Notes: generated by a model from the sequence alone, not told the origin. Positions 34,321-44,384 are shown, counted from the stretch's first letter. The stretch is DNA of 64,000 nt from an uncultured Salinisphaerales bacterium (GCA_913055805.1 CAJXLF010000002.1:372001-436000), one strand, 5' to 3'. Program-made: numbers and translations.

Positions 34321-35508
34321 TCAGTCTCTCAACAGCGACTGTCGTTCCCAATCCTTACCCTGCCGCACCAGTATCTCTGTGCAGCCCATCTGCTGTGCCT
34401 GCTCACGCAGATCACGCTCACACAATGCCGACACTACCCGGCAACCATCAGCCCTGAGGCGTCCAATCATTTCTGCCAAGGCAGCATCTTCCACGGCAGG
34501 TGCGAGAATCCGGATTTCTTCACTGCGGGAATTTGCGCACAGATCAACCAACAGATTCAGATCTGCACTGAACCCCGTAGCCGGACGACCACGCCCGAAA
34601 CTGGCGCCTACACCATCGTAGCGCCCACCACGCGCCACTTCCCGACCCCGGCCGGGTACAAAGGCGGCGAATACGACGCCGGTCTTGTAACGATAGCCAC
34701 GCAACTCGGCCAGATCGATATGAATCGGCAAATCCGGAAAAAGCCCACGCAGACGCCGGGCAATGGCAGATAGATCCGACAGTGCGGCCTGCACCCGCTC
34801 TCCTGCAGCACTGAGCCGCTGTACGGCCGTATCCAGCACGTCCAGATCTCCGTTCAGCTCGATCAATGCTGTGAAACTGCCCATCAGGCTCTCCGACAAC
34901 TGGCATTGACGGGCGAAAAGGCGAAGATCCGGCAAAGACTTTCTCTGCAGAATATCGAACAGTTCCGCACTGGTCTGAGTATCCAGTCCGGCGGATTCTT
35001 CAAATGCCCGATAGATACCGACATGCCCCAGATCCAGAGATACCTCATTCAGACCCATGGCCTCGAGGCTGGCCAGCATGAGGCGCAGAATTTCCAGGTC
35101 CGCATTCACACTGCTGCTACCGAATAGCTCCGCGCCTACCTGCAACGGGGTGCGGCTGCCCCCCATACCATCCGGACGGGTACGCAGGACACTACCGATA
35201 TAGCAATAACGGGCATTGCCCTCTTCGCGGATACTATGCGCATCAATGCGTGCAGCCTGGGTCGTCATATCCGAGCGCACACCCATCATGCGGCCGCTTA
35301 GCTGGTCGGTTAGCTTGAAGGTTTCGAGTTCCAGGTCATGACCGGCGCCGGTCAACAGGGAATCCAGATATTCAATCAGCGGCGGCCTTACCAGGTCGTA
35401 GCCCCAGCTACGATACAAGTCGAGCAGGCGCCTGCGAGCCTCCTCCAGGCGCCAGGCCTCAGGCGGCAGACTCTCTTCAACGCCTTCCGGCAGTAGCCAG
35501 CGTTCCAT
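34321..35508 (-). CDS. hisZ: ATP phosphoribosyltransferase regulatory subunit
   Basis: 395 residues. HisZ is a histidyl-tRNA-synthetase-like protein without aminoacylation function that activates the short form of HisG in histidine synthesis. N-terminal class II core (LPEGVEESLPPEAWRLEEAR, YLDSLLTGAGHDLE, MTTQAARIDAH, LQVGAELFG) and GGRYDGVGASFGRGRPATGFS. It lies between DUF2065 and purA, as in Pseudomonas. Its presence implies a short-form HisG elsewhere in the genome. Confidence 0.95.
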   Translation of the reverse strand: MERWLLPEGVEESLPPEAWRLEEARRRLLDLYRSWGYDLVRPPLIEYLDSLLTGAGHDLELETFKLTDQLSGRMMGVRSDMTTQAARIDAHSIREEGNARYCYIGSVLRTRPDGMGGSRTPLQVGAELFGSSSVNADLEILRLMLASLEAMGLNEVSLDLGHVGIYRAFEESAGLDTQTSAELFDILQRKSLPDLRLFARQCQLSESLMGSFTALIELNGDLDVLDTAVQRLSAAGERVQAALSDLSAIARRLRGLFPDLPIHIDLAELRGYRYKTGVVFAAFVPGRGREVARGGRYDGVGASFGRGRPATGFSADLNLLVDLCANSRSEEIRILAPAVEDAALAEMIGRLRADGCRVVSALCERDLREQAQQMGCTEILVRQGKDWERQSLLRD

Positions 35509-35533
35509 GGTTCAATTCAGGGGTATTAGATGA

Positions 35534-35725
35534 TCAGTGACGCAGGAATTGTAACAGGAACAGGCCACTGATCAGCACCCCGCCTGCCACAACTCTCAAG
35601 AAGCGTGGGTCAGTTTGACTGACCTGCAGCAGTGTGCGGCGCCATTTGTTTGGAGCAAGAAAGGGGAAAAGCCCTTCAAGCACCATCACAAGCGCCAACG
35701 CACGCCACAGGTCCTGCCACTCCAC
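35534..35725 (-). CDS. DUF2065 family small membrane protein
   Basis: 63 residues with a GTG start at 35725, three bases after the hflC stop. Two hydrophobic spans (WRALALVMVLEGLFPFLAP and VVAGGVLISGLFLLQFL) flank NKWRR. This matches YjeT/DUF2065, found between hflC and purA in E. coli. Function unknown; linkage with HflKC suggests a membrane quality-control context. Confidence 0.9.
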   Translation of the reverse strand: MEWQDLWRALALVMVLEGLFPFLAPNKWRRTLLQVSQTDPRFLRVVAGGVLISGLFLLQFLRH

Positions 35726-35728
35726 GAT

Positions 35729-36595
35729 CTAGCGACTGGAAGGGTTGAAGTATTTGAAAAGCTCCCCTTCCGGCTCGAGCACCAGCAAGTCGCTACTTTC
35801 TCCCATGGCCTTTCTGTAAACCTCAAGACTCCGGTAGAAGCTGTAGAACTCGCTGTTCTGGCCATAGGCCCTGGCGTAGATATCCGTCGCCTTGGCATCA
35901 CCCTGACCGCGAATCTGCTCGGCTTCGCTATAGGCCTTCGCCTGAATTACTTCACGCTGACGATCAGCATCTGCGCGAATTTTCTCGGCTTCCTCGGCCC
36001 CTTTCGCGCGAAAATCCGCAGCCACGCGCTTACGCTCGGAACGCATGCGGTTATATACCGACTCGCTCACGTCATCAGGCAGATCGATACGCTGTACGCG
36101 CACGTCAACCACCTCGATGCCCAGCTCGTCCACCTGCTTGTTGGCCATGGTGGAAAGCGTTTGCATGATTTCGCTGCGCTCGCCGGAAACGGCTTCCTGA
36201 ATGGTGCGCTTGCCAAACTCGGAGCGCAGACCCTTGCGGATAATGTCCGACAGGCGATCTTTGGCTACCACTTCCTCACCACGCGTTGCGCGGTAGAAAG
36301 TGGTCACGTCCTTGATACGCCACTTCACGTAGAAATCGACAATGACGTTCTTTTTTTCCAGGGTAAGGAAACGCTCGGGGTCGTTATCCAGGGTTAGCAG
36401 GCGGCGGTCAAAACGCCGTACGTTTTGCACGAAAGGCGTTTTCCATTGCAGACCCGGCTCATAGTCGGCACGCTTGATTTCACCAAACTGGAACAGGGCG
36501 GCGTACTGGCGTTCATCCACGACAAAAACCGAGCCCGAAACCACCATCAGGCCGGCGAGAGCAATAATCAGAATCGTTAGTTGACGGCCAGACAT
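35729..36595 (-). CDS. hflC: HflC, subunit of the FtsH-regulating complex
   Basis: 288 residues. N-terminal signal anchor (LTILIIALAGLMVVSGSVFVV), SPFH/band 7 domain (RFDRRLLTLDNDPERFLTLEKKNV), and a C-terminal coiled coil (KGAEEAEKIRADADRQREVIQAKAYSEAEQ) ending in the Tyr/Phe-rich segment SEFYSFYRSLEVYRKAMG. HflKC forms a periplasmic cage around FtsH and modulates membrane-protein proteolysis. It overlaps hflK by 1 base. Confidence 0.96.
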   Translation of the reverse strand: MSGRQLTILIIALAGLMVVSGSVFVVDERQYAALFQFGEIKRADYEPGLQWKTPFVQNVRRFDRRLLTLDNDPERFLTLEKKNVIVDFYVKWRIKDVTTFYRATRGEEVVAKDRLSDIIRKGLRSEFGKRTIQEAVSGERSEIMQTLSTMANKQVDELGIEVVDVRVQRIDLPDDVSESVYNRMRSERKRVAADFRAKGAEEAEKIRADADRQREVIQAKAYSEAEQIRGQGDAKATDIYARAYGQNSEFYSFYRSLEVYRKAMGESSDLLVLEPEGELFKYFNPSSR

Positions 36596-37734
36596 CAGTT
36601 TCTCCTCCGGCTGCGCAAATCCTGCACGCGACTGGAAGGCGTGCGGCTATCCGAGGTTCCACTGCTCGAGCCCGAACCGGAAGTCACACCCGATGACAGC
36701 CCCTCTGTCATACCACGCTGCTTCATCAACTGATCCAGCGGCAGGTACAGCATCTGGTTACCGGCCTCACTGTCAACAACCACTTTGCTGCTGTTGGCCA
36801 ACACTGACTCCATGGTTTCCAGATAAAGTCGTTTGCGTGTCACTTGCGGGGCGCGTTCGTATTCCTTGAGCAATAGATTGAAGCGGGCTGCTTCACCTTC
36901 CGCCTGCGCGACTACGCGCTCGCGGTAACCTTCAGCCTCAGCCACCTGACGGGCAGCGTTACCACCCGCTTTCGGGATGATGTCATTGGAATAGGCTTCA
37001 GCCTCGTTAATCAGTCGCTGGAAGTCTTCGCGAGCGCGTATCGCATCGGCAAAGGCATCCTGTACAGGCTCAGGCGGCTGCGCATCCTTCAGGTTGACCT
37101 CGGTCACGATCAGCCCCGAGGCGTAGCTGTCCAGCGCCTCCTGCAACAGATCGCGTGTACGCAACTCTACCTCGGCACGGCCTTCGGTCAGTATGAAGTC
37201 CATTTTCTCCTTGCCCACCACTTCACGTACGGCACTGCGCAGGGCCTGACGCAAGGTATCATCCGGCTCGCGCAACTTGAACAGAAAGTCCTCCGGCGAG
37301 TTCACCTTGTACTGGACGGCGATATCCAGGTCGATGATGTTTTCGTCCTGAGTGAGCATCTTTGCCCTGTCGGCCACGTTCCGAATGGCGTCGACATTGA
37401 CGATTTCAACAGACTGTACCGGCGAAGGGATACGCCAGTGCAGACCCGCACCCATCGTTGAATGGTATTTACCGAACTGCAACACGACCGCCCGTTCAGC
37501 ATCATCGACAGTGTAGAAGCCGGAGAAACCCCAGACCGCCACTGCAGCAAGAATAATCAGGAACACACCGCGTGAACCCATTCCAGGGCCACCCTGACCG
37601 CCGCCTCCACCGCCGCCGCGTCCAAAGCGCTGACGGAACTGTTTCCAGACTTCGTCCAGATCAGGGGGGCCATCGCCTTTCTGCGGGCCGCCACCCCATG
37701 GGTCTTGACCCTTACCGGGCTCATTCCAGGCCAT
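36595..37734 (-). CDS. hflK: HflK, subunit of the FtsH-regulating complex
   Basis: 379 residues. A Gly-rich cytoplasmic N-terminus (GRGGGGGGGQGGPGMG) is typical of HflK, followed by one span (GVFLIILAAVAVWGFSGFYTV), the SPFH domain (ERAVVLQFGKYHSTMGAGLHWRIP) and a coiled coil (AEAEGYRERVVAQAEGEAARF). The Ser/Gly-rich end is probably disordered. It partners HflC. Confidence 0.96.
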   Translation of the reverse strand: MAWNEPGKGQDPWGGGPQKGDGPPDLDEVWKQFRQRFGRGGGGGGGQGGPGMGSRGVFLIILAAVAVWGFSGFYTVDDAERAVVLQFGKYHSTMGAGLHWRIPSPVQSVEIVNVDAIRNVADRAKMLTQDENIIDLDIAVQYKVNSPEDFLFKLREPDDTLRQALRSAVREVVGKEKMDFILTEGRAEVELRTRDLLQEALDSYASGLIVTEVNLKDAQPPEPVQDAFADAIRAREDFQRLINEAEAYSNDIIPKAGGNAARQVAEAEGYRERVVAQAEGEAARFNLLLKEYERAPQVTRKRLYLETMESVLANSSKVVVDSEAGNQMLYLPLDQLMKQRGMTEGLSSGVTSGSGSSSGTSDSRTPSSRVQDLRSRRRN

Positions 37735-37862
37735 ACCTAGCTGACTCCTTAACGTTCAGGATTTTTTCAAGAATTGATTGATAACTAGCGGGAGTTTATC
37801 CCGCGCCCACAGGCAAGTCGACCTTGACACCTATGAAAGTTGCCCTGATCTGCCCGGTAGTT

Positions 37863-39149
37863 CTATATCAGCGTGATTTCACCCTCGGTGGCCATCAACC
37901 TGTCCAGTCTGGAACGCGGCAAGGCAACACGCATGATATGACTGCCATCGTCATCATTGCGCTCTGCTTTGACGGCGCCCAACTGAAACAGTTCAGCGCG
38001 CAGGCGCCCCGCACCAGGGGCCAGACGGATTTCTCTTTCCACCCAGTCGGGATACAGCGTGTCCGCCAGCGCCGAGCGCAGCAGCTCCAGGCCTTTGCCC
38101 TCCAGCGCGGAAACATAAACACGCAATACCCGACCCTGGGGATCACGCTCCACGCGGGGTTGCATCCCTTCGCAGGCATCGATCTTGTTGATGACCTCAA
38201 TCTGCGGCACCTGATCCGCGCCCACATCTTCCAGCACAGTCTGTACCTGGCGGATGCGCTCCAGCCGTTCGGGGTCTGAGGCATCGATAACGTGCAACAG
38301 CAGATGCGCCTGACGCGTTTCTTCCAGCGTCGCATTGAATGCCGCCACCAGATCATGCGGCAGATCCCGTACAAAGCCCACTGTATCTGCCAGTACCACA
38401 GGCTCGCCGATACCCAGGTCATATCGGCGGATAGTGGTGTCCAGCGTCGCAAACAACTGGTCTTCGGCATAGGCCGAAGCACCCGTCAGGGCATTGAACA
38501 GGGTGGACTTGCCGGCATTGGTGTATCCCACCAGTGCGACCAGTGGCACCTCGGCCTTGCGCCGCGCCTGGCGCCCCTGTTCGCGCTGTGCACGCACCTT
38601 CTCCAGCTTGCGCTTGAGACTCTTGATACGCACCGCCAACAATCGGCGGTCAGTTTCCAACTGGGTTTCACCCGGCCCTCTTAGGCCTATACCGCCTTTC
38701 TGGCGCTCCAGATGAGACCACCCACGCACCAGTCGTGTAGACAGGTGTTGAAGTTGCGCCAGTTCTACCTGCAGCTTGCCTTCATGCGAACGCGCCCGCT
38801 GCGCAAATATATCCAGAATCAAACCGGTGCGGTCAAGCACACGACACTTGAACAAGCGCTCAAGATTGCGTTCCTGGCTGGGACTGAGTTCATGGTTGAA
38901 AACGACCAGGTCGGCCTCTTGCGCTGAGACAGCCTCGGCGATTTCCTGGGCCTTGCCGGAGCCGGCAAAGTACTTGGGATCGGGAGATACCCGGCTGCCT
39001 CTGATCAAATCCAGAATCTGAGCACCCGCAGACCTGGCAAGGTCGACAAACTCAGTACGCGCAGCATCATCGGCGCCCCGCTCAGTGGGGGCGCCGATTT
39101 CCAGATGAACCAGTATGCTTCGGCTACCGAGTTGTGGACGTTCGAACAA
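37863..39149 (-). CDS. hflX: Ribosome-associated GTPase HflX
   Basis: 428 residues with a TTG start (TTG TTC GAA CGT), 16 bases after hfq; AGGG lies just upstream. N-terminal HflX domain (DPKYFAGSGKAQEIAE, NHELSPSQERNLERLF), a coiled linker, then G1 VGYTNAGKSTLFNALT, G3 LADTVGFVRDLPHDLV and G4 NKID. HflX splits stalled 70S ribosomes, notably after heat stress. Confidence 0.96.
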   Translation of the reverse strand: MFERPQLGSRSILVHLEIGAPTERGADDAARTEFVDLARSAGAQILDLIRGSRVSPDPKYFAGSGKAQEIAEAVSAQEADLVVFNHELSPSQERNLERLFKCRVLDRTGLILDIFAQRARSHEGKLQVELAQLQHLSTRLVRGWSHLERQKGGIGLRGPGETQLETDRRLLAVRIKSLKRKLEKVRAQREQGRQARRKAEVPLVALVGYTNAGKSTLFNALTGASAYAEDQLFATLDTTIRRYDLGIGEPVVLADTVGFVRDLPHDLVAAFNATLEETRQAHLLLHVIDASDPERLERIRQVQTVLEDVGADQVPQIEVINKIDACEGMQPRVERDPQGRVLRVYVSALEGKGLELLRSALADTLYPDWVEREIRLAPGAGRLRAELFQLGAVKAERNDDDGSHIMRVALPRSRLDRLMATEGEITLI

Positions 39150-39165
39150 AGCGCCCTATCTCGGC

Positions 39166-39426
39166 TTATTCGTTGCCGACGTTTTCCTCGTCATCCTGAT
39201 CATCCTCAGCGCCGCCCAGAGAGACATTGCGAGCCGGAACGATCGTTGAGATGGCATGCTTGTATACCATCTGGCTGACATTGTTTTTCAGCAGAACCAC
39301 AAACTGATCGAAGGATTCGATCTGACCCTGCAGCTTGATGCCATTGACGAGGTAAATGAAGACGGGCACACGCTCTCGACGCAAAGCGTTCAGGAACGGC
39401 TCTTGTAAGGTCTGGCCTTTAGACAT
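39166..39426 (-). CDS. hfq: RNA chaperone Hfq
   Basis: 86 residues. The Sm fold is complete: [20 protein letters not shown], the Sm1 motif [20 protein letters not shown] and Sm2 [13 protein letters not shown]. The C-terminus is short and acidic ([13 protein letters not shown]). Hfq pairs small RNAs with mRNAs. It lies between miaA (96-base gap, enough for its own promoter) and hflX. Confidence 0.98.
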   Translation of the reverse strand: MSKGQTLQEPFLNALRRERVPVFIYLVNGIKLQGQIESFDQFVVLLKNNVSQMVYKHAISTIVPARNVSLGGAEDDQDDEENVGNE

Positions 39427-39521
39427 TTTGGGTGTGCTCCTTTTTTATTTAAAGGAAAGAGTTAGAGTGAGTAAGTTCGCAAAAAAAGACAGCGAACCTG
39501 CAGAAAAGTTTAGCACAGGGT

Positions 39522-40493
39522 TTAGAAAATCCCGTCGATATTTTTTCCCAAACCTGCTGAGCGCAGGGCTTGCAAGGCTTTCGGCAGCAAATCCGGCGCT
39601 TCCGGGTCAAGCCATTCCTGGCGCGGCACGGAGCCCGGCCCGTTCCGCAACCAGGTCAACTGACGCTTGGCCAGCTGGCGTGTCGCGGCAATTCCACGCT
39701 GTACCGCCTCATCCAGAGAGTAGTCGCCATCCAGGTGTCGCCAGAGCTGCCGGTAACCCACGCAGCGCATGGACGGCTTGCCCGGATCAAGGCCGGGGTG
39801 AGCATGCAACCGGGCTACTTCCTCCAGAAAACCGGCCTTCATCATGAGGTGAAAACGCTGCTCAATGCGGCGATGCAACTCTGCCCTGTCTGGAGGATTG
39901 ATCACCAACCTGACACCGGGCCAGGGAAACTCAGCCTCCGGCAATTCATAGGCACTGGGGCCACGACCGGTGATCTCGAGGATTTCCAGCGCACGCTGGA
40001 TTCGCTGGGCGTCATTGGGATGAATACGTTCGGCCGTCTGCCTGTCTGCCTGCGCCAGGCGGGCATGCAAGGCCGGCCAGCCGCTCTGCTCGGCTTCGCG
40101 ATCGATAAGCGCGCGCACCTCGGGGTCGGCATCGGGCAAATCACTGAGCCCGTGGAACAGCGCGCTGAAATACAGCATGGTGCCACCGACCAGCAGCGGG
40201 ATGCGCCGCCGGGCGTGAATATCCTCAATTTCCCTGCGCGCGTCCGCGGCAAACCGGGCCGCCGAATAGCGCTCTGCCGGGTCGAGAAAATCGATCAACC
40301 TGTGAGGTGCGCGGGCCAGCAGCTCAGTATCGGGCTTGGCGGTGCCGATATCCATTCCGCGATACACCATGGCTGAATCCACGCTCACGATATCAACCGG
40401 CAGCTTCTCGACCAGGTCTACCGCCAGACCCGTTTTGCCCGAAGCCGTCGGTCCCATGAGAAAAATCACGGGCAGAGGTGCGTTGTCAGGCAT
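39522..40493 (-). CDS. miaA: tRNA dimethylallyltransferase
   Basis: 323 residues from ATG 40493 (a TTG two codons earlier is possible). It adds dimethylallyl to A37 of tRNAs reading UNN codons. P-loop MGPTASGKTGLAVDL, substrate motif SVDSAMVYRGMDIGTAKP, LVGGTMLYFSAL, and the C-terminal zinc-free domain with RQLAKRQLTWLRN. It follows mutL by 15 bases. Confidence 0.97.
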   Translation of the reverse strand: MPDNAPLPVIFLMGPTASGKTGLAVDLVEKLPVDIVSVDSAMVYRGMDIGTAKPDTELLARAPHRLIDFLDPAERYSAARFAADARREIEDIHARRRIPLLVGGTMLYFSALFHGLSDLPDADPEVRALIDREAEQSGWPALHARLAQADRQTAERIHPNDAQRIQRALEILEITGRGPSAYELPEAEFPWPGVRLVINPPDRAELHRRIEQRFHLMMKAGFLEEVARLHAHPGLDPGKPSMRCVGYRQLWRHLDGDYSLDEAVQRGIAATRQLAKRQLTWLRNGPGSVPRQEWLDPEAPDLLPKALQALRSAGLGKNIDGIF

Positions 40494-40508
40494 GGCCAAT
40501 ACGGAAAA

Positions 40509-42344
40509 CTATTGCCCGCGCAGGAAAAGCCGGTCCAACTCACCCAACTCCAGTTTCACCCAGGTCGGCCGGCCGTGGTTACACATGCCGGCACGTTCGG
40601 TGTGTTCCATATCACGCAACAGGGCATTCATTTCAGGCAGGGTCAGTTGACGATGCGCCTTGATCGCGCCCCGGCACGCAACGGTTGCCAGCACATGCTC
40701 CATGGCATGGCGCAGACGTGCGCTGCCTGTGTCTTCGTTATTCGCATCATCTTCATGTTCGGCGAGATCACTGAGCACATCCTGTATCAGCTGTTCCACG
40801 TTGATCTGCGAAGGCAGTAATACCGGAATGCTGCGGATTACAATCGCCTCCGGCCCACTTCGGCTGATCTCCATACCCATGCGTAAAAGCATCTCGGCAT
40901 GCCGCTCGGCAAGATCCGCCTCACTTTCGCTGAGCCTGAGACTCACCGGTACCAGCAAAGGCTGATTGGGCACCCGGCCGGCCTCCAGTCGGTTTTTCAA
41001 ACCTTCATAGATGATGCGCTCATGCGCCGCGTGCATATCCACCAGCACCAGACCCTCGGCATTCTGGGCCAGGATGTAGATGCCGTGCAGTTGTCCCAGC
41101 GCATAACCCAGCGCTGATGCTGATTCCATCTCTGCGGCTGGTCGCTGATCGCGTTCTGGCGAAACGGCAGTAGACGAGAGCACGGCTGGATCCGGCACGG
41201 GCTGTTTTGCCACCTCGTAGACAGGCTGAACCTCGCTCACCCGTAAGTGCAGCGCATTCTGCTGTGGCTGTCGATGGTCATCAGACCGGGGCTGAACGCC
41301 CGGCGGCAACAGCGTGACGCGGTGCGCATCGCCGGCATCCGCAGGACGCTCATCGGCAATGGCCCGGTGAACCGCGTGAAACAGAAAATCGAACACCAGC
41401 CGGCTGTCACGGAAACGGACCTCCTGCTTGGCCGGGTGCGCGTTGACATCCACCTGCGCCGGATCGAGTTCCAGAAACAGCACATAGGCAGGAAAACGCT
41501 GATTATGCAGAACATCGTGATAGGCGCGACGCAGCGCGGATTGCACCAGCTTGTCGCGCACCTGGCGACCGTTGACGTAAAAGAATTGCAGATCCGCCTG
41601 ACTACGGGAGAAGCTGGGTTGGGCGATCCAGCCGTGCAGGCGCATCCCGGCCGCCTCGTGATCAAGGCTCAGGGCATGCTCGATAAACCCGGTACTGCAC
41701 AACCTGGCAACCCGCTGAGTCTGCTCCAGTTCATCAGATGCGGCGCCCGCCTGCAAAATCTGGCTGCCGTTATGGCGCAACTCAAAACCCACATCAGGGC
41801 GGCTTAGCGCCAGGCGGCGGAACAATTGCTCGATATGGCGGAATTCGGTGCGTTCCGTCTTGAGAAACTTACGGCGCGCAGGAATGGCGTGAAAAAGATC
41901 GCGCACTTCCACCGTCGTCCCCGGAGGGTGTGCGGCCGGCCGTGGAGTATCCTGCCAGTCGCTGCCATCGCCACGCACGCTATAGCCCTGTTCAGCCCCG
42001 GCAGTGCGCGAGGTCAGTGACAGGCGCGCCACAGCGGCGATGCTGGGCAAGGCCTCCCCGCGAAAGCCAAGGCTGGCGACCTTTTCCAGGTCATCCAGAC
42101 TGCTGATCTTGCTGGTGGCATGACGCGCCAGCGCCAAGGGCAGCTCTTCCCGGGCTATGCCAAAACCATCATCGCGCACCCGTATCAGTCGCAGACCACC
42201 CTGCTCGACTTCCAGCAGAATATGCCGGGCGCCCGCATCCAGGCTGTTTTCCACCAGTTCCTTGACTACGGATGCGGGGCGTTCCACCACCTCCCCGGCG
42301 GCAATCTGGCTGATTAACTGGGGTTCCAGCTGGCGAATTGGCAT
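40509..42344 (-). CDS. mutL: DNA mismatch repair protein MutL
   Basis: 611 residues. GHKL ATPase N-terminus: IAAGEVVERPASVVKELVENSLDAGA, DDGFGI, RHATSKISSLDDL and GFRGEALPSIAAV. The C-terminal dimerisation domain (MHAAHERIIYEGLKNRLE) lacks the endonuclease DQHA-E motif, as expected for organisms that use MutH. It ends in ERAGMCNHGRPTWVKL. MutL links MutS recognition to strand incision. Confidence 0.97.
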   Translation of the reverse strand: MPIRQLEPQLISQIAAGEVVERPASVVKELVENSLDAGARHILLEVEQGGLRLIRVRDDGFGIAREELPLALARHATSKISSLDDLEKVASLGFRGEALPSIAAVARLSLTSRTAGAEQGYSVRGDGSDWQDTPRPAAHPPGTTVEVRDLFHAIPARRKFLKTERTEFRHIEQLFRRLALSRPDVGFELRHNGSQILQAGAASDELEQTQRVARLCSTGFIEHALSLDHEAAGMRLHGWIAQPSFSRSQADLQFFYVNGRQVRDKLVQSALRRAYHDVLHNQRFPAYVLFLELDPAQVDVNAHPAKQEVRFRDSRLVFDFLFHAVHRAIADERPADAGDAHRVTLLPPGVQPRSDDHRQPQQNALHLRVSEVQPVYEVAKQPVPDPAVLSSTAVSPERDQRPAAEMESASALGYALGQLHGIYILAQNAEGLVLVDMHAAHERIIYEGLKNRLEAGRVPNQPLLVPVSLRLSESEADLAERHAEMLLRMGMEISRSGPEAIVIRSIPVLLPSQINVEQLIQDVLSDLAEHEDDANNEDTGSARLRHAMEHVLATVACRGAIKAHRQLTLPEMNALLRDMEHTERAGMCNHGRPTWVKLELGELDRLFLRGQ

Positions 42345-42352
42345 GCGTCAAA

Positions 42353-42382
42353 TAAAAACCGGGCTGTTTCGAAGCCCGGTAG
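42353..42382 (-). terminator. Terminator-like hairpin between amiC and mutL
   Basis: Minus strand ACCGGGCTTCGAAACAGCCCGGTTTTTATTT: a stem CCGGGCT / AGCCCGG with a five-T run. It lies 25 bases after the amiC stop and 9 bases before the mutL ATG, so mutL expression probably depends on partial readthrough. Confidence 0.78.
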
Positions 42383-42406
42383 TGTAACGCGACTGGGAGA
42401 AAAGCT

Positions 42407-43768
42407 TCAGCTGTCGGTCGGAATGGTCAATACCTGCCCCACCCGCACCACGTCACCGCGAATGTTGTTCGCGGCACGCAGGTCGTTCAGGCGCACGCGA
42501 TATTGCTGGGCGATTTCCGAAAGCGTTTCGCCCTGGCGAATCTTGTGCGTGGTGAAAGCGCCCGCACTGGCCACGGTTTCTCCCGCGGGTCGGTAAGTCG
42601 AGAAGTACCCGTGTACACCGTCAAAAATCGCAGCAGCCATTTTCTTCTGATAATGCGAGGAACGCAGTTTCTGCTCTTCACCCGGATTGGAGATAAAGGC
42701 TGTTTCGACCAGAACGGAGGGAATATCCGGTGATTTCAGTACCATGAAACCCGCCTGCTGGACGGTTTTCTTGTGCAGATGCCCCAGCTTGCCCATCTGG
42801 CTCAGAATGCGTCCACCCACATCAAAACTGGCCTCCAGACTGGCGCTCTGGGTGAGATCAAGCATTACCGATGCCAAGGTATTGTCCTTGCCCTTCAGGC
42901 TGACACCACCGACCAGATCGGACGCGTTTTCACGCCGCGCCAGCCAGCGTGCATATTCACTGCTGGCGCCACGGCTTGACAGAACATACACCGAGCCACC
43001 GCGCGCCGAGCTGCGGCGAAAAGCATCGGCATGTATGGATACAAAAAGATCCGCGTCGTACTTGCGGGCCCGGTCCATGCGTTCACGCAGACCAATATAG
43101 TAATCACCATCGCGAATCAATACGCCCTTCATACCCGGCTGCGCATTAATCAGCTTGGCCAGTTCGCGCGATATTGCCAGGGCAACGTGCTTTTCCTTGG
43201 TGCCTTTTGGTCCGCGCGCGCCATGGTCTTCACCGCCGTGCCCCGCATCAATTGCGACGACTCGCAGCGAAGGGGTATATTTCTGCGTACCGTCGGGCAC
43301 CTGTGGCTCGGCGATGGTTATTTCCGGTTCATCGTCAACGATCTGGGGTTGCTGGCCGACCGGTTTCAGATCCACCACCAGCCGATGGCTGTACTGGTCA
43401 TTGGGGTCAAGAGCAAAACTCTCATGCTCGATCTGGCCTTGCACATCCAGCACCACGCGGATGTCATGGCCGTTGCGCACACCGGTACGCACCGACTTGA
43501 TCAGACCCTTGCCATCAATATTCTGATAGCTGCCCTTCTCGCCATAGGCATTGCGAATATCAATAACAACGCGATTGGGGTTTTCGAGCGTGAACAGTTT
43601 GTAATGAACACGCCCACCCAGGTCGAACACTATGCGGGTATGGTCGGGTGCGGCCCAGATGCGCACATCTTGCAAGGCCACCTTGGCCCAGGCATTACTC
43701 GACGCCCCCAGCATTAGTACGGCCAGTACGGCTGAATAGACGAATTTAGAGACGTTATCCCGGAACAT
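42407..43768 (-). CDS. amiC: N-acetylmuramoyl-L-alanine amidase with AMIN and LysM domains
   Basis: 453 residues from ATG 43768 (GGAGG upstream; the GTG at 43777 overlaps it). Signal peptide to about residue 28, AMIN domain (VRIWAAPDHTRIVFDLGGR), catalytic Amidase_3 domain with zinc residues in IDAGHGGEDHGARG, SIHADAF and the late Glu in VLVETAFISN, then a C-terminal LysM (IRQGETLSEIAQQY). It cleaves peptidoglycan at division. The E. coli gene at this position is amiB; amiC/amiB cannot be separated here, so the symbol is tentative. Confidence 0.93.
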   Translation of the reverse strand: MFRDNVSKFVYSAVLAVLMLGASSNAWAKVALQDVRIWAAPDHTRIVFDLGGRVHYKLFTLENPNRVVIDIRNAYGEKGSYQNIDGKGLIKSVRTGVRNGHDIRVVLDVQGQIEHESFALDPNDQYSHRLVVDLKPVGQQPQIVDDEPEITIAEPQVPDGTQKYTPSLRVVAIDAGHGGEDHGARGPKGTKEKHVALAISRELAKLINAQPGMKGVLIRDGDYYIGLRERMDRARKYDADLFVSIHADAFRRSSARGGSVYVLSSRGASSEYARWLARRENASDLVGGVSLKGKDNTLASVMLDLTQSASLEASFDVGGRILSQMGKLGHLHKKTVQQAGFMVLKSPDIPSVLVETAFISNPGEEQKLRSSHYQKKMAAAIFDGVHGYFSTYRPAGETVASAGAFTTHKIRQGETLSEIAQQYRVRLNDLRAANNIRGDVVRVGQVLTIPTDS

Positions 43769-43901
43769 GGGCAACACCCTCCACTAAATCCCTGGGCAGA
43801 TAGTCGCCCAAAGACTAGCCCCCCAATTTTAAAAATGCAAGTTTTTCTTTATAAACAGCAGACAACGCCAGCTTGTTTATCCAGCGCAAGAGAAACTACC
43901 G

Positions 43902-44381
43902 CTATCCCACTGACTCGTCGTCAGCGACGAGATTCTCCAGCCACTGTTGGCCACGCGCAGTGCCCGCCCGGCATGCAAGACGCCGACCCGGTGGCGCATC
44001 CTGAAACTGCAGACAGAGATCCGCGGCCGGTAACCAGCCCCGCCCGTGTTCGGGCCATTCCACCAGCAACAGGTCGGCTCCCGGATCAAAGTCCCGGACA
44101 CCCAGATATTCCAGCTCCTCAGGATCACTGAGACGATATAAATCCATATGGAAGATACGCAGCGGGCCGGCATTATACGGTTCTACCAGGGTATAGCTAG
44201 GACTCACGACGCGCCCCTCGACACCCAGGGCCCGCAAACAGGCTCTGGCCAGCGTGGTTTTCCCCGCCCCCAGGTCCCCCTGCAGAAGAATGACCCCACA
44301 CGGTGTATCCAGGCTTTTCGCCAGGCGCCGCGCAAACGCAGCGGTCGCTGCCTCGTCAGGCAGGTCGAAGAATACGCTCAC
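43902..44381 (-). CDS. tsaE: tRNA threonylcarbamoyladenosine biosynthesis ATPase
   Basis: 159 residues, GTG start. P-loop LLQGDLGAGKTTLARACLRAL, switch region SPSYTLVEPYNAGPLRIFHMDLYRLSDPEELEYLG and WPEHGRGWLPAADL. TsaE works with TsaB, TsaC and TsaD to make t6A37. It lies 3 bases after nnr, as in E. coli. Confidence 0.95.
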   Translation of the reverse strand: MSVFFDLPDEAATAAFARRLAKSLDTPCGVILLQGDLGAGKTTLARACLRALGVEGRVVSPSYTLVEPYNAGPLRIFHMDLYRLSDPEELEYLGVRDFDPGADLLLVEWPEHGRGWLPAADLCLQFQDAPPGRRLACRAGTARGQQWLENLVADDESVG

Positions 44382-44384
44382 GCT